A stretch of 64,000 bases of DNA, from contig NC_068571.1 in assembly GCF_025698545.1 (NCBI RefSeq), positions 33,761,733 to 33,825,732 of the forward strand. Reading direction: 5' to 3'. The position numbers and the translations under genes were made by a program. This document shows positions 24,751 through 36,561 of this stretch, piece by piece. Each line of letters starts with the position of its first letter. Position 1 is the stretch's first letter. Origin of the DNA: Gossypium raimondii. Taxonomy: Eukaryota; Streptophyta; Magnoliopsida; Malvales; Malvaceae. The notes beneath the pieces are model-generated. The model did not search any database. It had not been told where the DNA came from and saw only the letters and a program-made list of their open reading frames with translations.

Positions 24751-27700
24751 ATGTCGGTTCTTGCTCTCTTAAATCCCAGGGGTAATTTACTGAATATAAC
24801 TTGCCATTTTTGTTTTGAAATTTAACTATTCATGGTTTCCAATTTGGTTTGCTTGAAAAAAAATCGAGGACTAAGACTAAAGTTATATCTTCATTTTCCT
24901 TCTCATCGTCGATTAAAGATAACCTAGACAAAGAGATGGATTCAGCTCTGTCAACAAGTTCCTGTATTCTTTTATTTTCAATTTTGCTTGTTGCACTTAG
25001 AGATATAAGAAAGGAAAGCTTTCATTGATTCATGCAGTTATTTTGGTTTAGCTGGAAACTTAGTTTTGGGACTGTGAATTGCCTACTAGTTTTTTTTTTT
25101 ATGCTATTATGCTCACTATGTTTTGGGCAAAGAATGAGGAGAAGAAGAAGAAGAACCCTTAAGAGTGAGAGAAGAGAGAAAGAGTTCTAAAGGTAAAAAG
25201 GATTTTTTCAGTAGATAGATTATTTTCACGAAATAGTTGTCGACATTAGCTATATAGGTCCTTGAAAGAAAGAAGGTCGATTATTTTGCAAATAAAGAAG
25301 TATACTTGCATTTCAGTGCATTAGGTTTACATTTTTTTTTGTGGCCAGTCACGTTTGTGATTCACATTTAATTTTTGGAGTTATTATGCATTGTCGCGTA
25401 GACACTGGATTTTTTTATCTGTTATGTGTGTGTATGTATTTATGTACGGTTCCTTGCTTGATTGAGTGTATTCTTTGTATAACATAACAGGAGCGTTGGG
25501 AAATGTCTGTTCATTTTTGGTGAAACTTGTTGTTCTGTGTTGTGCAATTTCCATCACCAATGCTGATTTTTCCGGAAATCTTCAAGTGCCAGCACAATCT
25601 CCCACCACAGCAGCTGAGGGTGTACCAGCTGTTTCTGATCTTCCCTCACCTTCCAATCTGCCATTGGTTCATAGACCAAGCCGAAGACATTTTGCCCCTC
25701 GCAGTGCACCAACACTTGTAGCACCAGCCCAATCTCCTCTTCATGGTCCATTGATAACTGCTGGTCACCCTCCTATCAGTTCACGCCTGTCAAAACCATT
25801 GATGAAGAGGAGTGCGTTGGTGCATCCTGGTATGGGCTTGCCAAATATTGCCCCTACACAGATCAGTGCTGGTCCAATTCCAGCTGGTTTAGCTCAACCA
25901 CCATTGTCTCCTGAAGTGTCCAGTAAGATATTTTCTAAATCATTTTATTACCAACTCTATTATAGTTTCTTCTTTAGGCATTCATTATATATTGCAACTC
26001 TTACATCTTTTACAGCTCTTCTATGCAAGATGTAGTTAGAAGGCAGCATCTTGAGCATTTGTTATTTATATTTATATTCTGTATAAGATGCTTACATGAG
26101 AATTTTCTCACTTGGCCAGATTGTTGCAAACCAGACTCAATTTTGAAACCTGGGACTCATGGTTGTCATTGTGTGTATCCCATAAAGCTTGACCTTCTCC
26201 TTTTAAATGTTTCCCAAAACCCTGATCGTAATGCTTTTCTAGTGGAGTTAACTTCTCAGCTTGATTTGCTGCCTAACCAAATCGAGATTATCAATTTTTA
26301 TGTGCTCAGTTTATCAAGATTAAATATCTCTATGGATATTATTCCGCACACAGGGATCAGTTTCTCTGCCAGTGATGCATCTAAGATAAACTCTTCACTT
26401 GTGATGCATAGGGTTCATTTTGACCCAAATGTAGTTCGGGATTACCAAATCCTTAATTTTACCTGGTTTGAGCCTCCAGCGCCTTCCCCAGGTAACTTAT
26501 GATGCAACCTAAATTCTTCTAGGATCAAATAACTTCAATTTTTTTCTTGATTGGATAATGGATATAGTTCTTATATGCTATAGTTTTCCTGGCATCTCAT
26601 AGCTTACTGTAATTTTATATAGGGAATTATATCTTATTTTATTTGTCCTAACAAAGAAGCATCTTGTTCACAGCTCCCATCGTGGTTTCTAGACCTAGAG
26701 CTGCACCGGCACATCTATCCTCCAATTCTACATTACTTGGCTCTTCAAACAAGGGGAACCATTCAAATTTGATTCTTATTTTTGGTATTTCTGCTGGCAT
26801 ACTGGTTTTTGCTATAATATCAGTGCTTATAATTTGTTCGTGCACATTCCATAAGGGAAAGACAGAAGCATTTCCCAAGGAATCTGGTATGTTTATAAGC
26901 AAAAAAACTATGTCTGTTGGCCTAAGGTTTAAATGTTTTGATTATTTTAATAACATTTGGAACTGGCACTGATCTTGTCCCTAGTTATACGTTGATGAAA
27001 TATGGAATAAGAAAACTCGTTTTTCCCTATCCTTTTCAAGTAGGATGACTGTAATTGCTAACCGAATCTCGTGATTGAGCTGAAAGAAGAGAGGAAGAAA
27101 AAGGTTTCAGAAAACATTAGTGTGCCTGATTTTGCACATCTAGTCACACCTTATGAATGAGATTGCAGATTGATTTTGTGGTATTGTTTTATGTTCAGAT
27201 TCTTGCTGACACTATAAATGGTCTAATCCCCTTGCATTGTTTTTTCAGTAAAGTCAAGGACAACAGATGTAGTTGAGCGAGCAGGATCTTTTCCCCACCC
27301 AAGCAGTACAAGGTTTCTACAGTATGAAGAACTCAAAGAAGCGACAAACAACTTTGCTTCCGCGAGCATACTGGGGGAAGGGGGGTTCGGCAGGGTTTTC
27401 AAGGGTGTTTTAAGTGATGGTACTTCTGTAGCAATTAAAAGGCTTACCAATGGAGGACCACAAGGAGATAAAGAGTTTTTGGTTGAAGTTGAAATGCTTA
27501 GCAGGTTGCATCATCGTAATCTTGTGAAACTTGTAGGTTACTATAGTAGTCGCGACTCTTCACAAAACCTACTTTGTTATGAGCTTGTTCCAAATGGAAG
27601 CTTAGAATCATGGCTCCATGGTATTTTGGCCCTCTAAATTCGACCCCGTGTGCAGCTCATTTGTTGATGTTTTCCTTTTAGCTGCGGTCCATTGTGATAC

Positions 27701-28717
27701 TTTAAGCTGACTTTACTCTGTTTTGCCTCAGGCCCCTTGGGAGTAAATTGTCCTTTGGACTGGGACACCAGAATGAAGATTGCACTTGATGCGGCAAGAG
27801 GGCTTGCATACCTGCATGAGGACTCACAACCATGTGTTATCCACAGAGATTTCAAAGCATCCAATATATTACTTGAGAATAACTTTCATGCTAAAGTAGC
27901 TGATTTTGGACTTGCAAAACAAGCACCTGAAGGCAGAACAAATTACCTGTCTACTCGTGTAATGGGCACATTTGGGTTGGTTTTCATGCACTACACTTGT
28001 AAATCTTGCTTTCTCTTGTTTAAATTGACACTAAGGTAGAGTGGGATTGGTTTTTAGGTATGTAGCTCCTGAATATGCAATGACTGGACATCTACTCGTA
28101 AAAAGTGATGTTTACAGCTATGGAGTTGTACTGCTTGAGTTACTCACAGGAAGGAAACCTGTAGATATGTCACAACCATCAGGACAGGAAAACCTTGTCA
28201 CTTGGGTGAGTAGTAACGTAGAGTTAGCCTCACTGTTGCTTGCTTCTATATACGGATTTTATGCGATTAGGAATCGGTGGACGTGAACCTTTATTAATCA
28301 CTTGATCTGCTAGATAACTCAAGTTGGCTGTTCTGGTTTCAGGCGAGGCCAATCCTAAGAGACAAGGATCGGCTGGAAGAGCTTTCCGATCCAGGGCTCG
28401 GAGGGAAGTACCCGAAAGAAGATTTCATACGAGTTTGCACAATTGCTGCTGCTTGTGTTGCTCCTGAGGCGAGTCAAAGGCCCACAATGGGTGAAGTAGT
28501 ACAGTCGTTAAAAATGGTGCAGCATATTGCAGAATATCAGGATTCCATGTTGACTGTTTCCAATAACCGGCCCAACCAGAGGCAATCTTCAACTACCTTT
28601 GAGTCTGATGAGATGTCTTCAATGTTCTCTTCTGGTCCTTGCTCTGGTCTAAGTGCTTTTGACAAGGACATTTCACAGACAGCGGTTTCCTCAGAAGATC
28701 TGCATGAAGGACGATAA
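24751..28717 (+). CDS. Receptor-like serine/threonine protein kinase (At4g02010/ALE2 type)
   Basis: Eight coding exons: 24751-24781, 25491-25922, 26120-26491, 26674-26886, 27249-27620, 27732-27975, 28058-28205 and 28343-28717. They give 2187 nt (728 aa), all in phase. The 31-nt first exon is the least certain; it joins exon 2 in frame to complete a signal peptide. The ectodomain (about 35-310) has a Pro/Ser-rich part and a Cys-containing part (CCKPDS, HGCHC) with N-glycosylation sequons. A transmembrane helix covers about 311-333. The kinase (about 388-660) has the Gly loop GEGGFGRV at 392-399, Lys413, HRD 511-513, DFG 531-533 and the APE motif at 558-560, so it should be an active RD kinase. 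A Ser-rich tail follows. Length and layout match plant kinases related to At4g02010 and ABNORMAL LEAF SHAPE 2. Ligand and pathway are unknown. It acts at the plasma membrane. Confidence 0.88.
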
Positions 28718-28981
28718 ACGATTCTCAAGGTTGAGCAAGCGAAGCGGAATCAATCCTTCGTACCGAAGCTTGGAACTGAATACAACAATGTGAAATTTAC
28801 TTAGTAGGAAATGATAAAATTGGAAATAGGATTTTTAGAAATGTAATTTGCATGGGATGGAGAATGGGTAAATTCTTCCTAATTGTGCCACTTTTTAAGT
28901 TTTCCCCAAGCATGCAGTGCTCGATGAAATTTTGTACATATGTTTCTTAGCTTTCTTTCTTATTTTTATATTGAACTTTTT

Positions 28982-30410
28982 GTTTAAACTTCAAAATAGT
29001 CACTTTTGTTTACTTTGGGTTACATTTTAGTTATTTATGTTTTAATTACTTATGTTATCGTTTTGTTATGAAATGACTACTGAGTTGTTAATGATTGTTA
29101 ATGGTATAACGGCAATCTAATATGCCTGTTATTTCATCATATCGACTAAAATTTTAGATCAAATCACACAATTAATCCCTACTTTTATTTTTAAAACAAT
29201 TTAATTTTTTTCTTTTATTTCTTTATTCTTTTTTCCTTTATGTTTCTCTCTTCTTATACTCTTCACTACATAATATTGTGTCTAAAGGTTAAAGGTTAAA
29301 ATTAAAATTTTAATTAAATGTCAATTCATCAATTTTTATTCAATCCAAAGTAAGAAAATTTAATAAAGCTCTTTGATTTTTCTTCTTGTTTTCGTCCTCT
29401 TCCGTCTTTATTGCTTTATCCTTTTTCTTTAAATGTTTCAATTCATGTTTGTCTCACTCTCACCTCATAATCCCTCATTTTTCTTTTTAGTGTCTTAGAA
29501 ATTTCTATAGGGTTTTCCTTAGCTGGGCATGTAAAGATATTACTTACAATTTCTTCTTCTCCTTCTTTTTTTTTTTTTTTTTTTTGTAAATTTTTCTTGT
29601 TTGAATATTGTGTTATTTCATCTTTATTCATCGAATTAGCATTCAGGTTTCTCATATTTTGTTACGTAAGACCTTAATTTGACCTTACCAGACCTTTTAG
29701 TTTGTTGCATAACTTTCTTAGCGTAGATTTTAATGGTTTTTTTAGTCTTAGCATTCTGTCTAGATTCATGTTATTGCCTGTTTACTTATTTCTCTTATTT
29801 CAACTTTCAGTTTTTATTACTATTCAAGATTAAGTTTTGATTTAACTTAAGAATTTTTGTTGTGTGTAGTTATTAATTTTACTCTAAATTTTCTTTAGCT
29901 GCAAAACATGGGGAGCTAATACACCAATTGAAATTAAAAGTTGTTAAATTTTAACATGTTTAATTTAACTGCAGAAAAAGAAGAAGAAGATAGGTACATA
30001 TTTCAGCACCCCCAAAATTGAAAAATTCTCTAAAGATGGGGGAGAATGATAGGTTAAAATCTTAATTTTAATCTTTAACATTTAGGCACAATATTCTGCA
30101 GTATATTAGAAGAGAGAAAATCAAGGAGAAGAAGAAGACAAGGAGAATAAAGATATAAAAAGAAAAAATTAAATTGTTCAAAAAAATAAAAGTATATGGA
30201 CTAATTGTGTAATTTGTCTACAATTTTAGTCCGATATGATGAAATAATGGGCCCCGTAAGATTGCTGTTATACCATTAACAGCCATTGACAACTCAGTGA
30301 CCATTTCGTAACAAAATGATAACGTAAGTGGCTAAAATATAACATTTCAAACATAAGTGACTAAAATGTAACCTAAAGCAAACAAAAGTGACTATTTTGT
30401 TAGTTTACCC
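28982..30410. mobile_element. Foldback Mutator-like element, same family as 2959-3768
   Basis: Inverted arms of about 330-360 bp (28982 to about 29320, and about 30050 to 30410) surround a roughly 700-bp centre without coding capacity. The outer arms share words with the 2959-3768 element: AAAATAGTCACTTTTGTTTA, and TAAGTGACTAAAATGTAACC in the reverse arm. AACTTTTT flanks it at 28974-28981 and 30411-30418, an 8-bp target-site duplication. It inserted about 260 bp downstream of the kinase stop codon, at or near that gene's 3' end. Confidence 0.85.
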
Positions 30411-30456
30411 AACTTTTTTTTATTCAGTTCCATTATGTTTTTTAATTTATTATCGG

Positions 30457-31135
30457 GATAATATAATTTTTGACCCTTGAACTTAGTAACTAAGTTCATT
30501 TTGATACCTGTATTTTTTTATTCACTTAGGTACTTGAACTTGATAACTAGATTCATTTTTATCCCTGAACTCGAAAAATAATAGAAATATGATGATGTGA
30601 CACTCTCTCTTTGAGATTGTGCTACATCATCACTTGAAAATTAAAAAAAATTATATAAATTTTCAAGTGATGACAATGTTATAATTTTAGGGTGTCACAT
30701 ACAGTGTTTTAATAACTGAACCAATGTTAAACCGATTAAACCATTGGTCCTCAATTCAATCGGTTTGATTGGTTCAATTGCTAAACCAACATAATTTAAT
30801 AATTAATTAAAATTTCATAAAATTTTAAAAAAGTTTTTTTTTTGCTAAATCTATTTAACTATTGGTTTTTATCCTAGTTTTCGAGCATTTTCCAATCCAA
30901 TTTGGTTTGACCTCTTTATTTGGACCAATATACCAGTCAGTTCCTAATCCAATTAATTTAACTGACCAATCTAGTAGTGTTTCAAAAAACACTAGCTATA
31001 TTATCAAATTTAGATGAAATCTAAGTTCGGTGACCAAAATGGATTTAATTACCAAGTTTAGGTACCAAAGTGAAAAAAATACAGGTACAAAAGTGGAACT
31101 AATTGTCAAGTTCATGGGCCAAAAATTATATTATC
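30457..31135. mobile_element. MITE with about 60-bp terminal inverted repeats
   Basis: The left end GATAATATAATTTTTGACCC is mirrored by the right end GGGCCAAAAATTATATTATC. The similarity continues to AGGTACAAAAGTGG against its complement. The flanks are too AT-rich to call a duplication. A second repeat lies inside (30716-30990). Confidence 0.8.
30716..30990. repeat. Dispersed repeat nested inside the MITE at 30457-31135
   Basis: This segment contains ACCGATTAAACCATTGGTCC, CAATCGGTTTGATTGGTTCA and, near the other end, ACCAATATACCAGTCAGTTC. AGTGTTTT-type words lie close to both ends in opposite orientation. Similar words occur at 5840-6000 and 41650-41890, so it is a dispersed family. Boundaries are approximate. 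Confidence 0.5.
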
Positions 31136-32000
31136 ACATTATTATTTATTTTCTTCTTGGCCAAATTCTACCATTAACTCTTGTATTATGTGTACAAATT
31201 GAATTATTGTATTATAATTGATCATTTTAGTCTTTATATTTTTCAACTTTTAAAATTTAAATCTCGACATATTGTTAAATGTGTAATATTATGTTAGTTT
31301 GCTATTTTCATATAACACTTACAAAAAAATTACATTATTTTAGTTAATAGATTTACAGTTATTATTTGAGATTTGAAAAGTACGGGATTAAAAATGATAA
31401 ATTGGCAACAAAAAAACTAAATTTTCAATTTAGGAGACCAGTGGTAAATTTTGATCTCACCAATTTAACTATTATCATTTAGTTTATGATTGAAATCTCA
31501 AATTTAAAAAAATAAAATGTTAAAATTAACCAAATTAAATTATAATAACTCAATTCAAACTTACGTAATAGGGGATTTATAATAAAATATGATATTATTA
31601 ATGAAAATTTTTAAATAAATTACGTAAAATAAATATAAAAATAAGATCATAATACCTAAGCACATATATTCCCAAATCGCAACCCTATTAGTGAAGTAGA
31701 GATATCGACACCGTACAAGAATAACCATTGAACACTTCATTCATAAATTTCACAATACGGGAGGAGACGATCCCACCCAAACGGGGGAGAAGTAGACCAA
31801 ATAACTTAGAGACACGTAGCACAAAGTACGGCTAAAAATAAAAGAAGGGACTCCTACTATCATACGCCCCCCTGTGCGCAGGGCTTTAACCTACGCACGC
31901 TCTTGCAGCGTAAACCGTGTTAAAAAAAAAATTTAAATCGTTAAGACTAAGAAACGAAGAAGGACGAACGGAATGAAAGAAAAAAGAAAAGCGCGAGAAA
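31136..32000. other. Intergenic spacer and likely promoter region of the INO80B gene
   Basis: The first half is AT-rich with a small inverted repeat (about 31220-31420). From about 31660 the composition becomes more balanced, which fits a promoter for the gene whose pyrimidine-rich leader begins near 32150. I could not pick a single TATA box. Confidence 0.4.
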
Positions 32001-32149
32001 GAGAGGGGGAGGGGGCTGAGTCGGTTCGGCGAGTCGAGTGACCGAGTCAAATATCCAAAAAAATCAATCTCAAAACCCACCCTTCCAAGTTCCAGCCCAC
32101 ACCCAAACGATAAAAAGGAAAACACAGGGGTGGTGTGGCAATAGCAAAA

Positions 32150-33001
32150 TAATGGTGAACCAGCGGATAATTGTTACTATAACAACATCTGCCTATCCTT
32201 CTCTAACCCTAAAACCTCTTTTTCTTTTTAACCCTTCCATTCCCATCTCTTCCCTTTCTTTCTTTTCCCCTTCTCTACGAAAATCCTTTTATTCTTTTTC
32301 ACATTCCCACCTAATCTATTTTACCTTCCGCCTTCTCCTTCTCTCTTTCCTCTTCTTCTCTCTTCTTTTCTCTTCCCTGATTTCCTCGGTTTCTTCTGTA
32401 CGGTTAGCTCAAGAAGGTACATGGTCGAGTATTCGTGCCTATTTGCTAATTTGATCTATGGGTTTGAATGGGGGTTGAATTCTGGTTACTTTTTGATTAT
32501 TGATTTTTTCAGGGGTGTTTGATGGGTTGGTTCTTGTGATTTTGGGTGTTTTTAATCTCGGCTTTGCTTTGATTTGACCCATTTTGAATTGTGGGTTAAT
32601 TTTATAGAATTATTGGAATTTATCTTTTGGGTTTGGAGTAATCTTTGATATTTTGATCAACTGCTTATGAAATTTGAAGTCATTGATTGTTTGGCCTCTC
32701 TGTTGTTTACATTGGTGAAACTCCTTTAGCTTGATGGTCATGCTTCTACCGGTTTTCAGGGGATGTGTTTAATTTTGATCCCATTATGTGTTTTATAGGA
32801 ATTTAAGGATGTTATATGAGATTCTTGAGCCTTTTTTTTTTCTTTCCATTATCTTGTTTGATCTGATTTGACCCGTGATGAATTGTAGTTGCTTTTGTTA
32901 TGCTCTGGGATCTATGCGTTTTAAATCTCATGTTTTCATTTTCCTTCTTTTAGGATTAGCGGTCTTGCTAGATTATCCTTCTGGTAAAGTTATTTACCAC
33001 C
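32150..33001 (+). promoter_or_regulatory. 5' leader of the INO80B gene with a leader intron
   Basis: The stretch is strongly CT-rich (32200-32400), as in many plant 5' leaders. A donor at 32417 (AAGAAG|GTACAT) and an acceptor at 32951-32953 (TTTTAG|GATTAG) define a probable 537-bp leader intron. The exon then runs to the ATG at 33002. The intron call rests on sequence signals only. Confidence 0.55.
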
Positions 33002-35288
33002 ATGGAAGAGTCGGGTAGTCGGTTTAACGGTGCAAATAATGCTGTGAGGAAGAAGAGGAGTTCTCGTCGGCCTCGTCCTGATTCGCTGTCTTATACTGAA
33101 AGCCAGAATCACTCACCATTGTCATCGACACCACCTTCGGATGATGTGAGCAAAGTCTCCAGTGATGAGAATGCCGGTGTCGATGCTAGTTCAAAGCGGA
33201 AAGAATTTAATCTTAATCAACATGTTTCTAGGATTTCTCCTGACATTGGTTTTGAAGGTGACAAATCCCATAAAAGAAAGAAACAAGATGGAGGGTTCAA
33301 TGTATTTTACGACAATGAGCCCGGGCGAAGCGGGTCAAATAGTAAGCGTTCTAGCAAGGGTGTACTTGCCCCTGCTAATTGGAAAAGCAGTACCAAGGAG
33401 AAAGAGTGGTCGGAATTGGAGTCAAGAGATGCGGAGATTCAGAGTTCAACACAAGAAGCTGTTATTGATAATAATGAAAGCAAGGTTAAAAAGGTCAAGC
33501 TCAAGGTTGGTGGAGTTACTCGCACAATTCATGCAAACTCGACAGTTAATGGATTGCCGGGGACTGGGTCCTCTGCAAGGAAGAACAGTCTCCAGGTGGT
33601 GAGCATTTGGTTCAATAATAGCAAATTTATATTGAAATAAGTCTTCTCTTTTGTTATTTGATGTGGGGTTCTTATAGATTAGCATTATCTGGAAGATTCT
33701 GTGAGATAAATGATCGGTTTCAAAGTCTTAATACTCGTATGGAAGATTATGTATTAATGTGCTTTGTCTTATTATTAATTATGTTGTTAATGCAGGGAAG
33801 TAGCAATGATGGGCACTCACCTCCAGGTAGGAGTGGTTTGCAAGGTGTACCCTGGAAAGATTTCTCCCAAGGTGGTTTTAGACTTGGGAAGGAGGGTTCT
33901 TTGATGGGAAAGACATCTGGAAAGAATGCCTCTGGTAAACAAGGAGACCATGCCGGCACGGTTCGTAAAAACAAGCGGGCCCCTAAGAGACGTCTACTTG
34001 ATGGGGAATTCAGTGAAGATGACAATGATGATGAGATTCGTTACTTGGAAAAACTTAAAACTTCGAAGATTAGTCCAGCATATAAGGAAGATGATGATGA
34101 ACCAGGCAAGAAGCAGAAAAAACTCTCCAGGGTTTCCATCATAGAAAACTTTGGCACTTCAAGTTCTGCCAAAGATGAGAAAAGGAAGCATAGATCAGAT
34201 AGGGTTTCTGAGGATACCGATTATGAGGAGGAAGATGAACCAGTAACTGATAGTGAGCTTGAAGGTAAGAAGAAAAGGAAACAAAGGAAAGAATCTGTTG
34301 AGCCATCAATGGAGAGTAAGAGGGAAATAACTCTCACAACACGTCAACGGGCTCTTCAGTCTAGCAAAGATGCCTCTTCTGCGCCTGCCTCAAGCTTAAT
34401 TGAGTTTCCAAATGGTCTACCACCTGCCCCATCAAGAAGTGAGCATTTATTTCTGTCATAACCTTTTATGCAATTTATTGGTTGCTTTCCTCCCTTTTTT
34501 ACAGTGATTGTTGTTTTGATTGTAGAGCAAAAGGAGAAACTCTCGGAAGTGGAGCAGCAGCTAAAGAAGGCAGAGGCTGCTCAGAGACGAAGGATGCAAG
34601 TTGAGAAGGCCAATAGGGAATCTGAGGTTTGTTTCTGTTGCTTCGGGGTTACCATGTCTTTGCATATGATTTTAGAACTATAATGCAAAAATTGAGTGTG
34701 TTTGAATTAATTGATGTAGGCTGAGGCTATTAGAAAAATACTTGGCCAAGACTCTAGCAGGAAGAAGCGGGAAGAAAAAATCAAAAAGCGTCAGGAAGAA
34801 ATGGCACAGGTATTTCGAAGTTGGAATGAAAACAAAAGTTCGCCAAAATATAATTCTGCTTTTGGCAAGTCGTATATATTAATACCATTTTGTTCTAATC
34901 TTTTCATACATGTATGTATGTATAGGAGAAGGCTGTTAAAGCGGAGATGCTTGCATCAAATACCATCAGATTGGTCATGGGTCCTGCAGGAACAACAGTA
35001 ACATTTCCCAGGGATTTGGGTTTCCCTAGTATATTTAACTCCAAACCCTCTAGGTATTTTCCCCATTCCAATGCTTTAAGTTGATTCAATTTAACAAATG
35101 TTAGTTTTCTGATATTGGAAATGTCTTTGGTATGAATATCCAGTTACCCTGCTCCTCGAGAGAACTGTGCGGGTCCATCGTGTGGTAACCCATACAAATA
35201 TCGAGATTCGAAGTCGAAGCTACCTCTTTGTAGTCTGCAGTGCTACAAGGCAATTCAAAAACAGCAGATGGCTGAAACTACCTGCTAG
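33002..35288 (+). CDS. INO80 chromatin-remodelling complex subunit B (PAPA-1 and HIT zinc finger)
   Basis: Six coding exons: 33002-33595, 33796-34438, 34526-34626, 34720-34809, 34926-35053 and 35144-35288. They give 1701 nt (566 aa) in frame. The first two thirds are charged and low-complexity with Lys/Arg clusters (likely nuclear localisation signals) and acidic runs. Residues about 385-475 match the PAPA-1-like region: a TTRQRALQ motif, then a long Lys/Glu-rich helix probably forming a coiled coil. The C-terminus has a HIT-type zinc-finger-like cluster with Cys527, Cys532, Cys548 and Cys552 (NCAGPSCGNPYKY, LPLCSLQCYKA). This PAPA-1 plus zf-HIT layout is that of INO80B/Ies2, a nuclear subunit of the INO80 nucleosome remodeller. 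I recall Arabidopsis At2g47350 as the counterpart. The zinc cluster may be degenerate beyond the four Cys. Confidence 0.87.
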
Positions 35289-36561
35289 TGTTGCTGAAAA
35301 TCCAGCACTTCCCTCTTGTGCATGTGGTAAATTCTGCACATTTATGTTCCATTTCAACCCAGGGACGGATTAAAAAGTAGAGCCAAATGCAAATTTCTTT
35401 TTGGAGTAATATTAATGTAATTATTACAGGTACAAGAAAATCTTAGTTGTGCTTATTTTAGTATAATCCATAAATAAAAGATTTCCTCTCCATTCCAATC
35501 CAGAGAGGCTACAAATTCTTTCTTTCTTGGCTTAATAATTTTAAGCTATAAAGCAATATTCAGTACCTCCCTTTGAATTTTTTTCTCCACTTGGCTCTTA
35601 GCTGCTTCTTTTTTAATTTAATCTTTAAATATTATTCATCACCTGAAAATTTTCTAGATTTGCACTTTATCAATATGTCATGTTGATGGAATCAAGTTTA
35701 GGATAAAATTAAAAGAATTATTGATTTTAAAACTTAAGAAGTAAGTTAAAAATGTTATCAAAGGTTAAATGTTGCTTTATTCCATAAATCTCATATATCG
35801 AGAGTTACACTCAGTTGAGGTCAAATTTCAATTTAATTGTAAAATTGTTAAAAGATCATTCTTTTCACAAGTATTATTTTAATGTTTTTGTCCTTTTATA
35901 ATTAGATAATATATCTTAATTTTCTCTATTTCAACTTTTTCAGTTTAATTAAAGTTATATTTGATTTTTATATTATTTCAAGAATTTTCACTATTTCAAT
36001 TTTATCATTTCAGATTAAATTACATAATATGTAAATATTGAGGATTATATTTTTAGAATCAAGACTAAATTGATACCATGTATAAATATTGAAGGTTAAA
36101 GTTGCTATTATGTCAATGTTAGAAGTTGCTACAACTAGCCAACTAATGACCAAAAAAGACAAAATTAAATAATTAATAACCAATTAATAATTCTTTATAG
36201 TTAAATGGCTAAAAATGAAATTTATTAATAATTCAGTAACTAATTTATCCCAAGTTAGGGAGTAGTGAAATGACACAGTATTTTTGTTAAAAAAAATGAA
36301 TAGTATTCGGTTGGCTTACGGGTCGTAACCCGTCAGTAATCCAAATTCGGGTCAAACAAGAAGATTAATCTTGGGTTGGGGAAAAGATATTCGAAGGAAG
36401 TCGCTGTTTAAGTTTGTTGTTCCACTTCACCGCTACTCCTCTACAGGCATCCACACTACCCTTATCGGCCTCCCAACCCCACCGCGCCTGACAAACCCTC
36501 CTCCCATTCCTCACGCCTCTAAAGTCAACTGCTACTTCAGTTTTGGTTTCATAGATAAAGA
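35289..36561. other. Spacer between INO80B and CLPP5
   Basis: The 3' untranslated region of INO80B is followed by AT-rich spacer. From about 36300 the sequence becomes GC-richer with CT-rich tracts, consistent with the CLPP5 promoter and leader. The reading frame at 36371 ends without splicing into the gene and is out of frame with the CLPP5 start, so it is not taken as coding. Confidence 0.5.

Noticed and set aside
32038-32454. 138-codon plus-strand frame in the INO80B leader
   Set aside because: CT-rich low-complexity translation with no family match; it runs across a likely splice donor and is better read as untranslated leader.
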